A stretch of 7,788 nt of DNA from Bradyrhizobium sp. (GTDB lineage Bacteria > Pseudomonadota > Alphaproteobacteria > Rhizobiales > Xanthobacteraceae): positions 1 to 7,788 of the forward strand of contig JAFAUV010000411.1 of the NCBI GenBank assembly GCA_019243075.1. The letters are read 5' to 3'. Shown piece after piece: positions 6,544 to 7,788 of the stretch. The position numbers were made by a program, and so were the translations under genes. The notes under the pieces are model-generated. The model saw nothing but the letters and a program-made list of their open reading frames with translations, was not told the DNA's origin and searched no databases. Numbering within the stretch: position 1 is the first letter of the stretch; each line of letters starts with the position of its first letter.

Positions 6544-6905
6544 AGCCGGATGCACCGGCAAATTTGGCCCTCCCCCGCCCTCTCCGCCTGATGCAATCGC
6601 GCAGCTTCTGCAATCAAATTAAAGAGTTGGCGGAACGTGGCCGAAAGCTCTCCATCCTTCCAGGTCGAGTTCGATAGTACGAAATTGAGAAGCCGCCGCT
6701 GCTCCCGCGCTTCCTGCTTCGCGAAGAGCTTTTTTGCACCATGCGCAAGGTCGATCAGTTGCGCGCCCTCCTCGAGATACGAACGATCGGCTCCCTGGTG
6801 GCGGACGATTTCGCCAGCAATCTTTTCCTGCTCAGCTTGCCACTGCTCGGACATTTCGGCGTAGAACCCACGGTCGATACGACGTCGAGCTTATCGACAT
6901 AGCGC
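6544..6905 (-). pseudogene. Remnant of a large serine recombinase (C-terminal part, frameshifted)
   Basis: On the - strand, from about 6890 downward, the translation reads RRRIDRGFYAEMSEQWQAEQ, later SYLEEGAQLIDLA and AKKLFAKQEAREQRRLLNFVLSNSTWKDGELSATFRQ as successive pieces. This matches, from memory, the C-terminal region of large serine recombinases found on rhizobial islands (LLNFVLSN-x-TWK-x-GEL is distinctive). The N-terminal catalytic domain with its serine is absent. Upstream the frame meets TAA at 6891-6893, whereas another frame gives YVDKLD, the residues expected before a GRIDRGFY-like segment, so a single-base deletion near 6880-6888 is likely. After about 6600 the similarity fades, and no stop codon occurs before the tRNA gene. 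This is a decayed, non-functional fragment of a mobile element. Confidence 0.7.
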
Positions 6906-7350
6906 ATGAAGACGATGACCAAGGTTGCTCGGGGCTCGCGGCTGCGGCGCGGGCACCACGTCTCTATCGAGCATCACCATACGAGCGCAATGTGTTGGGC
7001 GCATCGCAACCGCATTCGCGCGGCGCACGACGCACTCATATTACGTAGCAGTCAGATTCAGCTTAAGCTGCATGTCACGTACAGTAGATATTTTTGGCCG
7101 CGCCATGATGATCCTCCCTTGGCAGAGCGCATGCGTCCTGGGGTTTGGGGGCCATTGCCTTCCGGCCCCCAACGAGGGTTTTGCGTACGCAAAGCCACAT
7201 CTCGCTACCCTCTTTGGCCAATTTAAATTTTCAGTGTTTCAACCTCTACTGTAAGCATTGGTATTCCCGCACATTCCCATTCCATACATCGCGAAGCTTC
7301 ATCTAGGATCGGCATCCAAAGCCTTCTAGAACGCAAGATTCTTGCGTGAT
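6906..7350. other. AT-richer intergenic stretch without recognisable genes
   Basis: No frame gives a recognisable protein. By hand count 7201-7380 is about 42% G+C, well below the transporter genes, which suggests acquired or decayed DNA. It contains a 9-base-pair hairpin (TTGGGGGCC at 7145-7153 with 7164-7172, 10-base loop) followed shortly on the + strand by GGGTTTTG, so it could be a weak terminator. It also holds a perfect 14-base palindrome TTTGCGTACGCAAA (7180-7193). Upstream pieces of the recombinase remnant may extend into 6906-7100, but I could not recognise them. Confidence 0.55.
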
Positions 7351-7387
7351 TTTGGCTTGAAAATGTATAGCATAAACTATAGTTTAT
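7331..7387 (+). promoter_or_regulatory. Likely promoter/operator region of the toxin-antitoxin operon
   Basis: Two palindromes lie just upstream of the toxin gene: ACGCAAGA-T-TCTTGCGT (7331-7347, perfect 8-base arms) and ATAAACTATAGTTTAT (7372-7387, perfect 16 bases). The second contains TATAGT (7378-7383), which could be a -10 box, with TTGAAA (7357-7362) as a -35 box at a somewhat short 15-base spacing. Type II antitoxins usually bind palindromes overlapping their own promoter, so the 7372-7387 site is the best operator candidate. Box assignment is tentative. Confidence 0.55.
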
Positions 7388-7405
7388 AGTGTTGTAGGAG
7401 GATGC

Positions 7406-7780
7406 TTGAGGGTCTTCAAAACGCGGACGTTCGCGCGGCTCATACGCAACACCGGCCTATCTGACCAGGTGCTGTGCGAGGCTGTCGAGCGTGCGGTCAA
7501 AGGGCTGGTCGATGCCGAGCTCGGAAGTGGCCTCGTCAAACAACGGGTGGCTCGGCTAGGCCAGGGACGCTCTGGCGGCTACCGCACGATCATCGCTCTA
7601 CGCGCGGGTGATCGAGCGTTCTTTCTGCACTGCTTCGCTAAAAACGACCGGGCGAATATCAGTGACACTGAATTTCGGTCGCTACGTGAATTAGCAGCGC
7701 ATTGGCTTAACGCGACGCCTGCGTTGATCGAGGCAGAACTCAAAGCCGGTCGATTGCTGGAGGTGAAAGATGGCAAGTAA
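7406..7780 (+). CDS. RelE/HigB-family toxin of a type II toxin-antitoxin system
   Basis: This 124-residue basic protein starts at TTG 7406. There is no other methionine in the frame, an in-frame stop lies at 7373-7375, and AGGAGG at 7396-7401 is a strong ribosome binding site, so TTG is the only reasonable start. The core VKQRVARLGQGRSGGYRTII (44-63) followed by RAFFLHCFAKNDRANIS is characteristic of a RelE-superfamily subgroup (RelE Pfam family) common in Proteobacteria. Such toxins cleave mRNA on the ribosome; Lys45, Arg47, Arg60 and Lys79 are plausible RNA-contacting or catalytic residues, by analogy only. The toxin-first order with the antitoxin overlapping its 3' end resembles HigBA. It is a typical passenger of islands and lies in an accessory segment next to a recombinase remnant. 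It appears intact. Confidence 0.88.
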   Translation: MRVFKTRTFARLIRNTGLSDQVLCEAVERAVKGLVDAELGSGLVKQRVARLGQGRSGGYRTIIALRAGDRAFFLHCFAKNDRANISDTEFRSLRELAAHWLNATPALIEAELKAGRLLEVKDGK

Positions 7781-7788
7781 GAAAACAA
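7770..7788 (+). CDS. Start of the cognate antitoxin gene (truncated by window end)
   Basis: ATG at 7770-7772 begins M-A-S-K-K-T and overlaps the last 11 bases of the toxin gene in a different frame. GGAGGTGA at 7759-7766 gives a near-perfect ribosome binding site 6 bases upstream, which is strong evidence for a real start inside the toxin gene. Antitoxins paired with this toxin type are usually HTH (Xre/HigA-like) DNA-binding proteins of about 100 residues with a similar Lys-rich N-terminus. Only six codons are visible, so the family is inferred from context. Confidence 0.75.

Noticed and set aside
5908..6561. N-terminal extension of the binding-protein frame up to the tRNA gene (635 codons in total)
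   Set aside because: The frame is open only because high-G+C DNA has few stops. It crosses the tandem repeats and the tRNA gene, and a clear signal peptide with ribosome binding site starts at 5907.
7402..7464. ATG at 7402 as the toxin start
   Set aside because: It lies in another frame that stops after about 20 codons. The toxin frame has only the TTG at 7406.

Overview
This window looks like the chromosome of a high-G+C alphaproteobacterium, most likely Bradyrhizobium or a close relative such as Rhodopseudomonas. That is an inference from the base composition, an IalB-family protein, a complete liv-type ABC operon, and a GTAGGATGGGT-type palindromic repeat that I recall as common in these genomes.

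Positions 1-1145 (+ strand) hold the 3' end of an RND-family efflux permease, followed by a small secreted IalB-like protein. Positions 1163-1244 are a long imperfect inverted repeat between converging transcription units. Positions 1247-5907 (- strand) are a complete branched-chain amino acid type (HAAT) ABC transporter. In transcription order it comprises a periplasmic binding protein, two permeases (livH, livM) and two ATPases (livG, livF). Coding junctions from livH to livF overlap by 4 or 11 bases. The binding-protein gene is set apart by 81 bases that contain a strong stem-loop. Upstream of it, 5920-6100 forms an unusual leader: eight short tandem repeats plus several competing inverted repeats.

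The rest is an accessory boundary. A tRNA-Gln(CTG) gene with encoded CCA lies at 6470-6543 (+). Directly after it, on the - strand, is a decayed C-terminal fragment of a large serine recombinase, with an apparent frameshift. An AT-richer stretch without recognisable genes follows. The window ends in a type II toxin-antitoxin module: a RelE/HigB-like toxin (7406-7780) with two palindromes upstream, overlapping the first codons of its antitoxin, which runs off the end.

The transporter genes should work as one unit: the binding protein captures a solute (probably an amino acid or similar small organic acid), LivH/LivM form the membrane channel, and LivG/LivF drive uptake. I see no clearly new multi-gene system. 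The most unusual signals are the repeat-rich leader of the binding-protein gene, the degenerate LivF/LivG ATP-site motifs, and the tRNA-adjacent island debris.
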